From NCBI RefSeq assembly GCF_001025175.1, contig NZ_AP012324.1, positions 1,240,001 to 1,304,000 of the forward strand: 64,000 nucleotides of DNA, read 5' to 3'. The stretch comes from Bifidobacterium breve DSM 20213 = JCM 1192 (GTDB lineage: Bacteria; Actinomycetota; Actinomycetes; Actinomycetales; Bifidobacteriaceae). This document shows, in pieces, positions 1 to 9,262 of the stretch. Below the pieces are notes generated by a model. The model was not told where the DNA came from, searched no databases, and saw nothing but the letters and a program-made list of their open reading frames with translations. Within the stretch, counting starts at the first letter, position 1. Each line of letters begins with the position of its first letter. A program made the position numbers and the translations under genes.

Positions 1-1208
1 GGACCGGGCTTGCCGACCGATCCGACCTCGTTGTCATCCTCCCAGTTGACCAGCATCGGAGCGGCGGTTTCGGTCATGCCGTATCCCTGAATGAATGTGA
101 TGTCGTCCATGCCATTGAAGAAATGAGCCAGATCCACGTTCAGCGGAGCACCACCGCAGGCCAGCCATTTGAGATTCGGGCCAAGGGCGGAACGAATCGA
201 CTTGCCGACTGTGGCCATAAAGAAGGAATGCGCCATACGGTCGATGAACGAATGGCCATGCCCCGACTGCTCGTCCTTGCTCCACTTGACGAAGTGCTTG
301 ACGGACAGGGCAAAAATATGGCCTTGAACGCCCGCGCCGGCTTTCTGCGAGGCGGCGTTGTATACCTTCTCGAACACACGGGGCACACCAAGCAGGTAGG
401 TGGGTTTGAAGCTGCGAATGTCGGCGAGCAGATGCTTGGCATCGGGAATGTATCCGACCACACCGCAGCCGCCGATGCATACATATTGGATGTACCGCGC
501 GAAGCAGTGCGCAAGCGGCAGGAAGAGCAGCAGGCGATTGTCGTCATAGAGCATGCCACGCAGAATCTCATAGCCGTTAAGCACAATATGCGTGTAGTTG
601 CGATTCGAGAGCATGGCCCCCTTGGGCTTGCCGGTGGAACCGGAGGTGTAGACCACAGTCAGCAAATCGTCGGCCTTGATGCGCGCAATGGCAGCGTCCA
701 AGATCTCGTCGGATACGTTTTGTCCGAAATCGGCAACCGCATCGAGCCCATCGGCCTTGAAGTTGAACACATATTTCAGGCCCGGATGTGCAGCGCGAAT
801 CTGCTCCAACGTTTGCGCATGCTGGAAACCACCGGCAAAGGCTATGACCGGATCGACCTCTTCCACAATGCCGGCAGTCTGCTTGGCGGAATCAGTCTCA
901 TACACCGGAACCACAACCGCTCCGATAGCCGCACAGGCAAAATCAGCCACGCCCCACTCGTAACAGGTGGGCGAGTAGATAAGCACCATGCTCCCGGCCT
1001 TCACGCCGAGGCCGAGCAGTCCCTTGGCCACCTCGCGGACACGGCTGAGCATTTCCGTTGCAGTGGCGCCACGCCATTGATGGGTATCGTCATCCTGCCA
1101 TTCGGCAATGGTGTCATCCGGCGTGCGGGCTGCACGCTTGACCAGCAGAGAGAACACCGTGTCCTCGTCGGTGGTGACATACCTAGGTTCTTCAACATGT
1201 TCACGCAT
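1..1208 (-). CDS. Long-chain acyl-CoA synthetase (AMP-binding), partial
   Basis: This gene activates fatty acids to acyl-CoA through an acyl-adenylate. The ATG at 1208 opens a frame reading MREHVEEPRYVTTDEDTVFS, and a stop lies shortly upstream. The AMP-binding P-loop YTSGSTGKPKGAM is encoded near 601-655. Earlier parts such as LGVKAGSMVLIYSPTCYEW and VVVPVYETDS match the N-terminal half of FadD-type ligases. The C-terminal part lies beyond base 1. The upstream Shine-Dalgarno is weak. In bifidobacteria, which lack beta-oxidation, such enzymes are usually thought to serve lipid remodelling or uptake; that role is inference. Confidence 0.85.
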   Translation of the reverse strand, partial: MREHVEEPRYVTTDEDTVFSLLVKRAARTPDDTIAEWQDDDTHQWRGATATEMLSRVREVAKGLLGLGVKAGSMVLIYSPTCYEWGVADFACAAIGAVVVPVYETDSAKQTAGIVEEVDPVIAFAGGFQHAQTLEQIRAAHPGLKYVFNFKADGLDAVADFGQNVSDEILDAAIARIKADDLLTVVYTSGSTGKPKGAMLSNRNYTHIVLNGYEILRGMLYDDNRLLLFLPLAHCFARYIQYVCIGGCGVVGYIPDAKHLLADIRSFKPTYLLGVPRVFEKVYNAASQKAGAGVQGHIFALSVKHFVKWSKDEQSGHGHSFIDRMAHSFFMATVGKSIRSALGPNLKWLACGGAPLNVDLAHFFNGMDDITFIQGYGMTETAAPMLVNWEDDNEVGSVGKPG

Positions 1209-1283
1209 ACGCTCTACTATAGGCGCGACCTGTCCTATGACTACGCCGTCCGCATGAAGTCATGTCAGCTTTGAGCCGAAACG

Positions 1284-1772
1284 CTACCCCAAATCGGCAA
1301 AGACACACATCCATCTGGAACCGATATACCGGAACTTGAGATTCACCCGCAAATCTTCCTGGCCAATGGTCATGAATACCACCATCTCCATCGTGTCCGC
1401 GCCGGTGATCACGCCATCAATCAAAGTCGGCACTGTGGGCAGATAGCAGAATTTGGTTTTGATTTCCGGATGAGTCACCATATGGGAATCCAGCAAGTAC
1501 TGCATGGTTCTCAGACGTTCTAGACAAGGGTTGGTCAGCGCTCGGCGCAAATGATCCACGCTGAGCTTGCCTCGGATGGCATCGGCGCAATTGCAGGCGA
1601 TTCGACATGCAGCCATCGCCATCGTATGGCATTCCCGCGCACTCATGCTGCTGGCGAAGGTAGGTTGTATGTGGTACTTGACCGGACGATCCGATAACTC
1701 TACGACGATGAATCCGTCATACCCCGGCAAAGGCCCGCATCGACGCATATCAAAAAAGCCCGTATATTCCAT
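1284..1772 (-). CDS. Rv3235-like actinobacterial hypothetical protein
   Basis: A 162-residue soluble protein with no signal peptide or membrane segment. The C-terminal two thirds resemble the Rv3235 family: a helix with IRGKLSVDHLRRAL, where family members have a GRRPxxQL segment, then a final strand block VNLKFRYIGSRWMCVFADLG, where members end in a WxC(T)xL-like motif. The function of the family is unknown. The ATG at 1772 follows a purine-rich GAGGGGGATT. It lies between the acyl-CoA ligase and guaB3, transcribed the same way as both. The family assignment is by pattern only. Confidence 0.55.
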   Translation of the reverse strand: MEYTGFFDMRRCGPLPGYDGFIVVELSDRPVKYHIQPTFASSMSARECHTMAMAACRIACNCADAIRGKLSVDHLRRALTNPCLERLRTMQYLLDSHMVTHPEIKTKFCYLPTVPTLIDGVITGADTMEMVVFMTIGQEDLRVNLKFRYIGSRWMCVFADLG

Positions 1773-1839
1773 GGAATCCCCCTCGATCCCCCTCGAGGCC
1801 CACCACCATCGGCAGGCGCAGGATTACACAACATCATGA

Positions 1840-1875
1840 AAAGGCGTGTCAAGTCAAGTAACTTGACACGCCTTT
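1840..1875 (-). terminator. Terminator after guaB3
   Basis: A perfect 15-bp inverted repeat (1840-1854 with 1861-1875) with a 6-nt loop sits 43 bases after the guaB3 stop. On the minus strand the stem ends in CCTTTTC, a short T-run. Confidence 0.75.
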
Positions 1876-1917
1876 CTCACATGATGGATTAGTTCATGGA
1901 ACGCGAACGTCTTGCGA

Positions 1918-3042
1918 TCAGCGGCTGGAATACGGGTTAACCACCATGCCGCAACGCTGGAAGTTCTTCACATCGACATAGCCGGTGGAAGCCATTGCAC
2001 GCTTCAACGCACCAATGAAGTTCGTCTTGCCATCCGCTTCATGGCTCGGTCCGAACAGGACCTGCTCCAGAGACCCAACCGTGCCGACCGTGGTACGATA
2101 GCCACGCGGTAACGTCTGATGACGAGCCTCCGCACCCCAGTGAGTGCCCTTACCAGGAGCCTCAGTGGCGCGCGCTAACGGAGCGCCAAGCATAACCGCG
2201 TCAGCACCAAGAGCCAGCGCCTTGACGAAGCTGCCGGAGTCGCCCATGCCACCGTCTGCGATGACCTGTACGTAGCGGCCGCCAGATTCGTCCATGTAGT
2301 CACGACGGGCTTCGGCCACGTCTGCAATGGCGGTGGCCATCGGAGCCTGTACGCCGATGGTCTGGCGAGTGGCGGAAACTGCGCCGCCGCCGAAGCCAAC
2401 AAGTACGCCGGCCGCGCCGGTGCGCATCAGGTGCAAGGCTGCAGTGTAGTTGGATGCTCCGCCGACGATGACGGGCACATCAAGGTCATAGATGAACTTC
2501 TTCAGGTTCAACGGTTCCTGACCGGAAGACACATGCTCAGCAGACACCACAGTGCCGCGAATCACAAACAAATCTACGCCTGCATCAACCACGGTGGAGT
2601 AGAACTGCTGGGTGCGCTGCGGAGAAAGCGCGCCGGCAACGGTAACGCCAGCGTTACGAATCTCGTGCAGACGTTGGGTGATGAGTTCCGGCTTAACCGG
2701 CTCGGCGTAAATCTGCTGAATGCGAGTGGTGGCTTCTTCGGCCGGCAGACCGGCGATTTCATCCAACAGCGAGGTCGGGTCCTCGTAACGGGTCCACAGC
2801 CCTTCCAAGTCGAGCACGCCAAGCGCGCCCATCTTGCCCATGGCGATGGCGGTGGCCGGGCTGGTCACCGAATCCATGGGAGCGCCAATTACCGGCACGT
2901 CGAACTCGTAGGCATCGATCTGCCAAGAAGTAGAGACATCTTCGGGGTCGCGGGTGCGGCGAGAGGGGACGATGGCCACATCATCGAGTGCATAGCCGAG
3001 ACGGCCCTTTTTGCCCAAACCGATTTCAATTTCCTGAGACAT
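1918..3042 (-). CDS. guaB3: GuaB3 family IMP dehydrogenase-related protein
   Basis: A TIM-barrel protein of the IMPDH/GMP reductase superfamily, about 374 residues, without the CBS pair found in ordinary GuaB. Visible landmarks are APMDSVTSP (substrate pocket), [28 protein letters not shown] and [12 protein letters not shown]. The loop that carries the catalytic Cys in IMPDH (GSICTT) reads GGGAVSATR here and has no Cys, as is usual for actinobacterial GuaB3 proteins, so the reaction is uncertain. I take the ATG at 3042 (MSQEIEIG); a second ATG 9 bases upstream is possible. It is divergent from icd across about 130 bases and ends at a strong terminator. Confidence 0.85.
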   Translation of the reverse strand: MSQEIEIGLGKKGRLGYALDDVAIVPSRRTRDPEDVSTSWQIDAYEFDVPVIGAPMDSVTSPATAIAMGKMGALGVLDLEGLWTRYEDPTSLLDEIAGLPAEEATTRIQQIYAEPVKPELITQRLHEIRNAGVTVAGALSPQRTQQFYSTVVDAGVDLFVIRGTVVSAEHVSSGQEPLNLKKFIYDLDVPVIVGGASNYTAALHLMRTGAAGVLVGFGGGAVSATRQTIGVQAPMATAIADVAEARRDYMDESGGRYVQVIADGGMGDSGSFVKALALGADAVMLGAPLARATEAPGKGTHWGAEARHQTLPRGYRTTVGTVGSLEQVLFGPSHEADGKTNFIGALKRAMASTGYVDVKNFQRCGMVVNPYSSR

Positions 3043-3170
3043 GGCTTCCACACTATTGCTCGGGCGGGACGCTCATGTCTCACTTTCCCACAGACCGGAC
3101 GATTGTTTCGCGCCGTTACAAACATGCGCTAAGACTAAAACCATCTTCACATCATCTATCAGGAGGAAGC

Positions 3171-4391
3171 ATGGCCAAAATCAAGGTCGAAGGCACCGTT
3201 GTCGAACTCGACGGCGACGAGATGACCCGCGTGATCTGGAAGGACATCAAGGATCGTCTGATTCTGCCGTACCTCGACGTGAACCTCGACTACTACGATC
3301 TGGGTATCGAGCACCGTGACGAAACCGATGATCAGGTGACCATCGATGCCGCCCACGCCATTCAGAAGCATCATGTCGGCGTCAAGTGCGCGACCATCAC
3401 CCCCGATGAGGCACGAGTCAAGGAATTCGGCCTCAAAAAGATGTGGAAGTCCCCCAACGGCACCATCCGCAACATTCTGGGCGGCACCATCTTCCGCGAG
3501 CCGATTGTGATGAGCAACGTGCCGCGTCTGGTGCCCGGCTGGACCAAGCCGATCGTCGTGGCCCGTCACGCCTTCGGCGACCAGTACAAGGCCACCGATT
3601 TCAAGGTACCGGGCGCCGGCCAGCTTACCGTGACCTTCACCCCGGACGATGGCAGCGAACCGATTCAGCACGTGGTGCACAACTACGGCGAAGACGGCGG
3701 CGTGGCCCAGGTACAGTACAACGTTAACGATTCCATTCGCGGCTTTGCCCGCGCCTGCTTCAACTACGGTCTGATGCGCCACTACCCCGTGTACCTGTCC
3801 ACCAAAAACACGATTTTGAAGGCCTACGACGGCCAGTTCAAGGACACCTTCGCCGAAGTGTTCGAGACCGAGTACAAGGACAAGTACGAGGCCGCCGGTT
3901 TGACCTATGAGCACCGTCTGATTGACGATATGGTGGCCAGCTCCCTGAAGTGGCATGGCGGCTACATCTGGGCCTGCAAGAACTACGATGGCGATGTGCA
4001 GTCCGATTCCGTGGCACAGGGCTTCGGATCGCTGGGCCTCATGACTTCCGTGCTGATGACCCCGGACGGCCAGACCGTCGAGGCCGAGGCCGCCCACGGT
4101 ACCGTGACTCGCCATTACCGCCGTTGGCTCAAGGGCGAGAAGACCTCCACCAACCCGATTGCCTCCATCTTCGCTTGGACCGGCGGTCTCAAGCACCGTG
4201 CCGACCTGGACAACACTCCCGAGGTCCGTCATTTCGCCGAAACGCTGGAAAAGGTCATCGTCGACACCGTTGAAGGCGGTCAGATGACCAAGGATCTGGC
4301 CATGCTCATCGGCCCGGACGAGCCGTGGCTCGATACCGAAGGCTTCATGAACGCGCTGGACGAGAACCTGCAGAAGGCTCTGGCCAAGTAA
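3171..4391 (+). CDS. icd: NADP-dependent isocitrate dehydrogenase
   Basis: This enzyme oxidises isocitrate to 2-oxoglutarate with NADP+. In bifidobacteria, with an incomplete citrate cycle, it chiefly supplies glutamate precursor and NADPH (general knowledge). The 406-residue length fits the eukaryotic-like homodimeric class. Motifs seen: [13 protein letters not shown] at the N-terminus, [21 protein letters not shown], and [12 protein letters not shown] near the C-terminus. The start is fixed by AGGAGG at 3161-3166, upstream of the ATG. The gene is single and ends in a textbook terminator. Confidence 0.97.
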   Translation: MAKIKVEGTVVELDGDEMTRVIWKDIKDRLILPYLDVNLDYYDLGIEHRDETDDQVTIDAAHAIQKHHVGVKCATITPDEARVKEFGLKKMWKSPNGTIRNILGGTIFREPIVMSNVPRLVPGWTKPIVVARHAFGDQYKATDFKVPGAGQLTVTFTPDDGSEPIQHVVHNYGEDGGVAQVQYNVNDSIRGFARACFNYGLMRHYPVYLSTKNTILKAYDGQFKDTFAEVFETEYKDKYEAAGLTYEHRLIDDMVASSLKWHGGYIWACKNYDGDVQSDSVAQGFGSLGLMTSVLMTPDGQTVEAEAAHGTVTRHYRRWLKGEKTSTNPIASIFAWTGGLKHRADLDNTPEVRHFAETLEKVIVDTVEGGQMTKDLAMLIGPDEPWLDTEGFMNALDENLQKALAK

Positions 4392-4426
4392 GTCGAGCGG
4401 TTTTTCGACACATCAACCCTGATTGT

Positions 4427-4470
4427 TCCCGGATATGTGGTGATTCCTCCACATATCCGGGACTTTTTTC
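4427..4470 (+). terminator. Rho-independent terminator of icd
   Basis: A 14-bp stem (4427-4440 with 4449-4462), 8-nt loop and a run of six T at 4464-4469, 36 bases after the icd stop. Confidence 0.9.
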
Positions 4471-4531
4471 TACTCCGCCCTACTAGAATCGTGAACCAGT
4501 GCTACTCGCCCCAAGGAGGTTTTGCCCGCTT

Positions 4532-6217
4532 ATGGTGTTCACACGCCGCCCAGCCGCCGTTCTTACCGCCATCGTTGCCGCTTGCGCGATGGCAATATCG
4601 CTGACCGCGTGCACCACCGACGCGAATTCGCAGGACACGGCGGACGATCAGACCACGGTCACTTCGTCCGCCCCGGGAGTCGTGGCCATGTTCACTCCTT
4701 CCGACGGCATCACGCTGAACCAGCAGACCCCGTTGAACAAGTGGGCAAAGCTGACGCCGAATCTCACCAAGGCACTGACCTCCGCCGGATTCAAGAAGGG
4801 CGATATTTCCCACACGACTTCCGATTCCCTGGACAAGCAGAGCCGCGCCATCCAGGACTATGTAGTCAATCATCTTTCCGGCAGCAACACCACCGATGAT
4901 GCCGGCATCGTCATCTCCCCCGACAACATCACCCTGCTGGTGGCACCGGTAGTCGAGGCCGATGCCTCCACCCGCCAGTACGGGGACTATGTCAGCCAGG
5001 AGCTCAGCACCGCCGACACCGCTGAAGGCAGCGATTCCACGGATTTGTCTGACTCGTCCAATTCGTCAGACTCGTCGGATTCATCTACGGGTTCTGATTC
5101 CACCGATGATTCGTCATCCGACGCATCCAAAACGGCCGGTGATTCCAAGAACGCGGCCCAAGCTGAAGCGGTGGATCGACTGGTGTCGTCGCTGAAACTG
5201 GCTAAAGAGTCCGGCATGCATGTGGTGCTCATGGGCAACAGCATCAAAGGCTACAAACCAGACGCCTTCGTCAGGTTCTCGGATGCGCAAGCCATCGGCA
5301 AGCTGCAGGCCGAAAAAATCGTATCCAAGCTTGAACTCAGCAAGGCCAGTAAAGACAATCCCAAGTACATCGAAGTGCTGATGCCGTATACCGCTGTGGA
5401 TGAGTCAGGCGAGGCCAGCGACTCCACCTTTGTCCAAGAAGCGTTCCGCGGCATCTGGCAGGTGCTGGGCGCCTACTACCAAAAAGGCGTTGTGGAAAGT
5501 CCTTCAGGTACATTGAACGGCAACTCCACCGAGGATGATTGGCAATCCGTGGCCTACGACGCGTCCAAGGAAGGATCCACCGCAAAGGTACTCGACGCGC
5601 GCTTGGCCAAAGCCGACGAACATGCCTCTCCCACCCGCATTGACGGCATCATCGCCATGAATGACTACATCGCCTCGGAAGTCGTCACGGAACTGGACGA
5701 TCTTGGATATACCGGATCCGCTGCTGATATCAATCCTCAAATCACTATTTCCGGCATAGTCGGCAACATCACCGGCAAGAAGGATCTGAGCCGCAGCGAT
5801 GTTCCTGACCCCATCAAGTCTCCCGAGAAAGACGATTCGGCCGATTCCACCGATTCCGCAGATACCCAGGACGACTCCACCGCCACGGATAAAACCGATA
5901 AGACCAAGGACTCGCAATGGCCTCTGGTTACCGGATATGGTGCCTACGTCTCGAATATCCCGTCTATCGTGAACGGCAAACAATGGATGACCGGCATAGA
6001 GGATCGCCAGACCTTGGCCGAGAACATTGCTGAGGCATGCGCACTGCTCAACAAGGGCCAAACATTGACTTCCATGTCTTCCGTGCGGAATACCGAAGTG
6101 GGCGGCAAGAAAAAGGTTCCCACCATCAGCGGGCCGCTTTTGGCCGTCAGCGCCAGCAATCTCAAGGTCACATTGATCGATCCGGGATATATCTCTTTGG
6201 CCGATGCCGGCTTGTAA
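4532..6217 (+). CDS. Lipoprotein with periplasmic sugar-binding-like domain
   Basis: A secreted lipoprotein of 561 residues. The signal peptide starts MVFTRRPAAVL and ends in the lipobox LTAC. The body resembles type 1 periplasmic binding proteins of the ribose/xylose class: alternating segments such as DAGIVISPDNITLLVAPVV, GMHVVLMGNSIKG and IDGIIAMNDYIASEVV. Two low-complexity Ser/Asp-rich stretches interrupt it (about residues 165-210 and 430-465). The ATG at 4532 is chosen because AAGGAGG lies at 4513-4519; a GTG at 4499 is poorer. No permease or ATPase lies beside it, so it may be a sensor or an orphan binding protein. Ligand unknown. Confidence 0.75.
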   Translation: MVFTRRPAAVLTAIVAACAMAISLTACTTDANSQDTADDQTTVTSSAPGVVAMFTPSDGITLNQQTPLNKWAKLTPNLTKALTSAGFKKGDISHTTSDSLDKQSRAIQDYVVNHLSGSNTTDDAGIVISPDNITLLVAPVVEADASTRQYGDYVSQELSTADTAEGSDSTDLSDSSNSSDSSDSSTGSDSTDDSSSDASKTAGDSKNAAQAEAVDRLVSSLKLAKESGMHVVLMGNSIKGYKPDAFVRFSDAQAIGKLQAEKIVSKLELSKASKDNPKYIEVLMPYTAVDESGEASDSTFVQEAFRGIWQVLGAYYQKGVVESPSGTLNGNSTEDDWQSVAYDASKEGSTAKVLDARLAKADEHASPTRIDGIIAMNDYIASEVVTELDDLGYTGSAADINPQITISGIVGNITGKKDLSRSDVPDPIKSPEKDDSADSTDSADTQDDSTATDKTDKTKDSQWPLVTGYGAYVSNIPSIVNGKQWMTGIEDRQTLAENIAEACALLNKGQTLTSMSSVRNTEVGGKKKVPTISGPLLAVSASNLKVTLIDPGYISLADAGL

Positions 6218-6229
6218 ACCGAGCCTGAA

Positions 6230-6853
6230 TCATAACGGTTTCAACACGATCTTCTGATTCCCCGCATACCGCTGTGGATCCAGATAATCATCTTCCCCGC
6301 GCTTGAGGCCCCAGTGCAGGCACTGCCCTGTGCAATGGTCCGACGCACCACCAACCGTACCGATGAACTGCCCCTGCGTAACCGCTGCGCCAACCGTCAG
6401 CGTCGTGGTCGCCGGCTCGAACGTCGAGATCACACCATTGCTATGGCGCATGCTGACCACGTCCTTCTCCGCCACTTTCCCAGCAAAACGTATTATTCCC
6501 GCCTGGGGTGCCACAATCACGGTTCCGGCCTGTGCCGTGAGATCTATCCCGCGATGTCCGGACAACCACCGCTTGGCCGGTTTCTCGAACTCCCGTTCAA
6601 TCCGCGGGTCAAGCACCGGCCATCCGCAAAGGGCCTCGCATTGCCGATCCGACTGCGGTTGTGTCGCATAGGCATGCTTCGCATCCCCATTCGGCATCGC
6701 AATTCCAAGACCTAGCGGCAGTAACAGCCCAAGAATGAGAGCTACTGCACACATGGCACGTTTCTGTTCCTGTGCCTTTCGATGCTCTCTGCGACGCCAT
6801 ATAGACGCTTTTCTGGCCGCCTCACGGCGTTTGTTTGCATGATATGCACGCAT
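6230..6853 (-). CDS. M23-like (LytM) envelope protein, probably inactive
   Basis: A 207-residue protein with a basic N-terminus, one membrane anchor (AVALILGLLLPLGLGIAM) and a C-terminal LytM/M23 fold: GHRGIDLTAQAGTVIVAP, then VSMRHSNGVISTFEP and GQCLHWGLKRGEDDYLDP. M23 enzymes bind zinc through HxxxD and HxH. The HxxxD-like HRGID is present, but the HxH position reads CLH, so one ligand is replaced by Cys. Loss of hydrolase activity is therefore likely, leaving a role as regulator or wall binder. The ATG at 6853 follows AGGGGAATGGGGAACTC; an in-frame upstream start would add 48 unlikely residues. It is convergent with the preceding lipoprotein gene. Confidence 0.75.
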   Translation of the reverse strand: MRAYHANKRREAARKASIWRRREHRKAQEQKRAMCAVALILGLLLPLGLGIAMPNGDAKHAYATQPQSDRQCEALCGWPVLDPRIEREFEKPAKRWLSGHRGIDLTAQAGTVIVAPQAGIIRFAGKVAEKDVVSMRHSNGVISTFEPATTTLTVGAAVTQGQFIGTVGGASDHCTGQCLHWGLKRGEDDYLDPQRYAGNQKIVLKPL

Positions 6854-7060
6854 GAGTTCCCCATTCCCCTGTTCAGGCCGGTTTCCGCTCCGGTTCTTCC
6901 ACAGTGAAGCGGTGACAGAGGAATGTCCAGCTGAATCGGGATATGTGGTTCCAGCTTGCCAGTTATCCACAACGGCGTGTTGCTTACAATTCGGCAAGAT
7001 GATTCAAATATTGACTACCGAGCCGCAAATCACTTGATTGAACATAGTCCAAATACAACG

Positions 7061-7085
7061 AAACCCCTTGATTTCCAAGGGGTTT
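7061..7085 (-). terminator. Terminator after tRNA-Asn 1
   Basis: AAACCCCTT (7061-7069) pairs with AAGGGGTTT (7077-7085) across a 7-nt loop, 7 bases beyond the tRNA 3' end on the minus strand. Confidence 0.7.
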
Positions 7086-7092
7086 CAGGTAG

Positions 7093-7165
<73 letters not shown>

Positions 7166-7201
7166 ATATTTAGTTTTCCCGGCCAGTCTCCTGACCAGGT
7201 G

Positions 7202-7239
7202 AGCTCCTGTGACTGAGCTTGAACCAGTGACCGTCCGAT
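7202..7239 (-). repeat. Displaced tRNA-Asn 3' end (attachment-site remnant)
   Basis: 38 bases match the 3' part of tRNA-Asn, from just after the anticodon loop to past the discriminator, with a few changes relative to 7092-7129. Its T-stem pair is A-T, like tRNA 1 and unlike tRNA 2. This is what remains when an element integrates into a tRNA gene and pushes the original 3' end to its far border. There is no 5' half, so it is not a functional tRNA. Confidence 0.7.
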
Positions 7240-7469
7240 ATACGGTTCTGGCTTGCAGCCGTAGGGCTTCTTGCAACAGGAGTAGAGAGTACACCTGCTT
7301 TGCTTGTCCTTCAAATCGGCGTGTCTCGACAATTCTTCTCGGTGCACCCGGTTTTCCGAAGAGCTTCAGCCGTCGGCGAGAACATTGGCTAGGCTCCATG
7401 CAATCGCAAATAGCATTTTCTGGGGAGTGACGAAGACGTCACTTCCTTTTTCTATGCGAAGGAGCTGCC

Positions 7470-7712
7470 ATGAAGTACTGGAACTCGAACAGGAAAAGCT
7501 GCGAGCATGTCGAGCCACGCGAGGATTGGAAGGAATCCATCGAACTGTGGATCGACTGGATGGAAGCCATAGGCCGTACGGAAGAGACCTTGAGAACCCG
7601 ATGGTACCAGATCGTCCATTTCTCCAAAATCGTGAACAAGAGCATCACGGACGTGACCGAAGACGACCTCATATTTTATCTTGCCGGCATGGGCAGCTCG
7701 GCGGACACCCAA
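7470..7712 (+). pseudogene. Tyrosine integrase N-terminal fragment
   Basis: About 80 residues from the ATG at 7470 (MKYWNSNRKSCEHVEPREDW) look like the SAM-like core-binding domain of phage-type integrases: WIDWMEAIGRTEETLRTRWY and then ITDVTEDDLIFYLAG. GAAGGAGCTGCC precedes the ATG. From about 7712 the frame continues only by antisense reading of the HipA remnant and stops at 7787. The whole catalytic domain (R..HxxR..Y) is missing. Its place beside the tRNA remnant suggests it was the integrase of the island. Confidence 0.6.
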
Positions 7713-8310
7713 GGCCAGAAGGTCGTGGTCAAAACGTCGTACATGGGAGAAAGCCTGATGCCATCAGGAGAGAACATCAGGGAATAGTTCTTCGCATGCG
7801 CGTCAGCGTTCCCGACGGACACGTTCAAAGCGAGCTGGGCTATCCATGAATAGCAGAGCCCGTCGGCCGGATCGCATACGCCGGCAGAAAAATCGTCCTT
7901 TTCCTGTGCCGCCGGTGATGGTTCGGGCATTGCGGCGAGCTTGTCGAAGGTGTTGAGGAATACGCCGATCTCCCGGTCGCTGCTGATGGGATCCATGCCC
8001 TGGCCTTCGTCAGGGCGCACATGAAGTCGAGGTGATTGTCCACGAACGCGCCGAAACGTTCGAAATCACCGCCCTTGATGCCGGTCTCGCCCTTCTCGTA
8101 CAGGCTCGTATATTCGTCGCCCATGCGGTCGGCGAAGTCCCTTACCCTCATATCGATATCCCATTCGATGGGAGGGCATCCGAACGCCAGTTCAACGTAT
8201 CGGGATTCCACCGACATGCCCTGATCGGTTTTCAGATCCTTCCAGAAGCGGTCCACGGATTCCTTGCCGCCATCGTAGCGTCGGCCTGCGGTGTCGAACG
8301 GTTCGCCCAC
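7676..8310 (-). pseudogene. HipA kinase remnants and fused unknown segment
   Basis: Two overlapping minus-strand frames make one decayed gene. The upstream part (from 8310: MGEPFDTAGRRYDGGKESVD, later GDEYTSLYEKGETGIKGGDF) belongs to no family I recognise. Near 8015 it appears to continue in another frame (PISSDREIGVFLNTFDKL). It then runs into a HipA catalytic core, VSVGNADAHAKNYSLM followed by RLSPMYDVLTTTFWP, where HipA kinases carry NxDxHxKN and the DFG-like D. The N-terminal HipA lobe and the end are lost, so it is not functional. Confidence 0.6.
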
Positions 8311-8362
8311 CTATGCCTGCAAGTCGGCGAGCACGTCGGCGGCGTTCTCCCGTTCGCACACG

Positions 8363-9145
8363 TCACCTCAGTAAGCCGGAGCCTCCATCGAGGCCGTCGA
8401 GGGGAACACCGGGCACGATGCCCATCCCGTTCACGGCATCATTCGTCTTTTCCACGATCCCAGACGATTGGGCCAGAGTCAGCCCGCCGGGCACATGGCC
8501 GACGGCGTTCTGTGAGAGCCAATCGGAGAGCCGGGAGTAGTCGCCCGTCTCGTAGTAGCGCAGGAGCATGGAGACGAACTGCGCCTTGTCTTCGGGAGGG
8601 ATCGAGAAGACGCCGATGCCGTCGTGTATGAGCTGGTGGTTGGCAACCATCAACGCGGTGCGCTTGTTGCCGTCCGAAAACCATTGTCCCCGCGTGACCG
8701 CGCCGAACAGCAGCATCGCAGTGTCCTCCCCTTCCGACTCCTCCAGGATGCCGCGAACCCTTTCCCGTGAGGATTCGACGGCGGGAATCTCCGGCACCCA
8801 TCCCGTGCCGCCGATCCTCACGCCGTATTCACGCAAGCGGCCGGCGTCGCGCACGAGGCCTTCGCCGATGATGCGGTTGTATTCGCGGATGTACTGCCAA
8901 TCGACCGGATAGTCGATGTTCTCGAGCAGGAATCTCCACGCGCGCTTGATGTTGTTCACCGTGACTATATCGTCCACGCTCATACCCTCGGGCGCGCGCC
9001 CGTCGAAGATTTCCTGCGTGTCGGGGAAGGTGACGCCATCAACCTCGATCTTGGCGGTGCGCCAGATCGAATCGACCAGCAGCCGCTTCGCCAGTTCCAC
9101 GGCCGTGCGCCTATCCGTCGTCGTATCGTTCCTCACCGGTTCCAT
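8363..9145 (-). CDS. Fic/Doc-family protein with altered catalytic motif
   Basis: A 260-residue Fic-domain protein. Fic enzymes transfer AMP or related groups from nucleotides to target proteins using HxFx(D/E)GN(G/K)R. Here the motif reads QWFSDGNKRT (about residues 156-165): the anion-binding loop is intact but the catalytic His is Gln. Other parts fit the fold: MSVDDIVTVNNIKRAW, IREYNRIIGEGLVRDAG and FVSMLLRYYETGDYSRLSDW. AAGGAG five bases before the ATG at 9145 fixes the start. It may be inactive in AMP transfer or use a different chemistry. The HipA remnant follows in the same orientation, a pairing echoed at 60.7-62.9 kb. Confidence 0.8.
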   Translation of the reverse strand: MEPVRNDTTTDRRTAVELAKRLLVDSIWRTAKIEVDGVTFPDTQEIFDGRAPEGMSVDDIVTVNNIKRAWRFLLENIDYPVDWQYIREYNRIIGEGLVRDAGRLREYGVRIGGTGWVPEIPAVESSRERVRGILEESEGEDTAMLLFGAVTRGQWFSDGNKRTALMVANHQLIHDGIGVFSIPPEDKAQFVSMLLRYYETGDYSRLSDWLSQNAVGHVPGGLTLAQSSGIVEKTNDAVNGMGIVPGVPLDGLDGGSGLLR

Positions 9146-9262
9146 CAAAGCTCCTTATCCGTTTCCGATAATTCTATCGAAGTGGCCGTGCCGGCAAAGG
9201 ACGCATATCTCTCATAGACGCCATGCGCCGCCGTGCCGGGCGCGCGGGCGGAGAATCATCGT

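Noticed and set aside
123-1274. Long plus-strand frame over the acyl-CoA ligase
   Set aside because: It is the antisense of a clear AMP-binding enzyme and has no domain pattern or ribosome-binding site of its own.
3159-4232. Minus-strand 357-codon frame over icd
   Set aside because: It is an antisense shadow, rich in Gly/Val/His as expected from the reverse complement of a GC-rich gene.
7240-7469. Possible gene between the tRNA remnant and the integrase fragment
   Set aside because: Frames here read through the tRNA remnant or have no domain; treated as border sequence.
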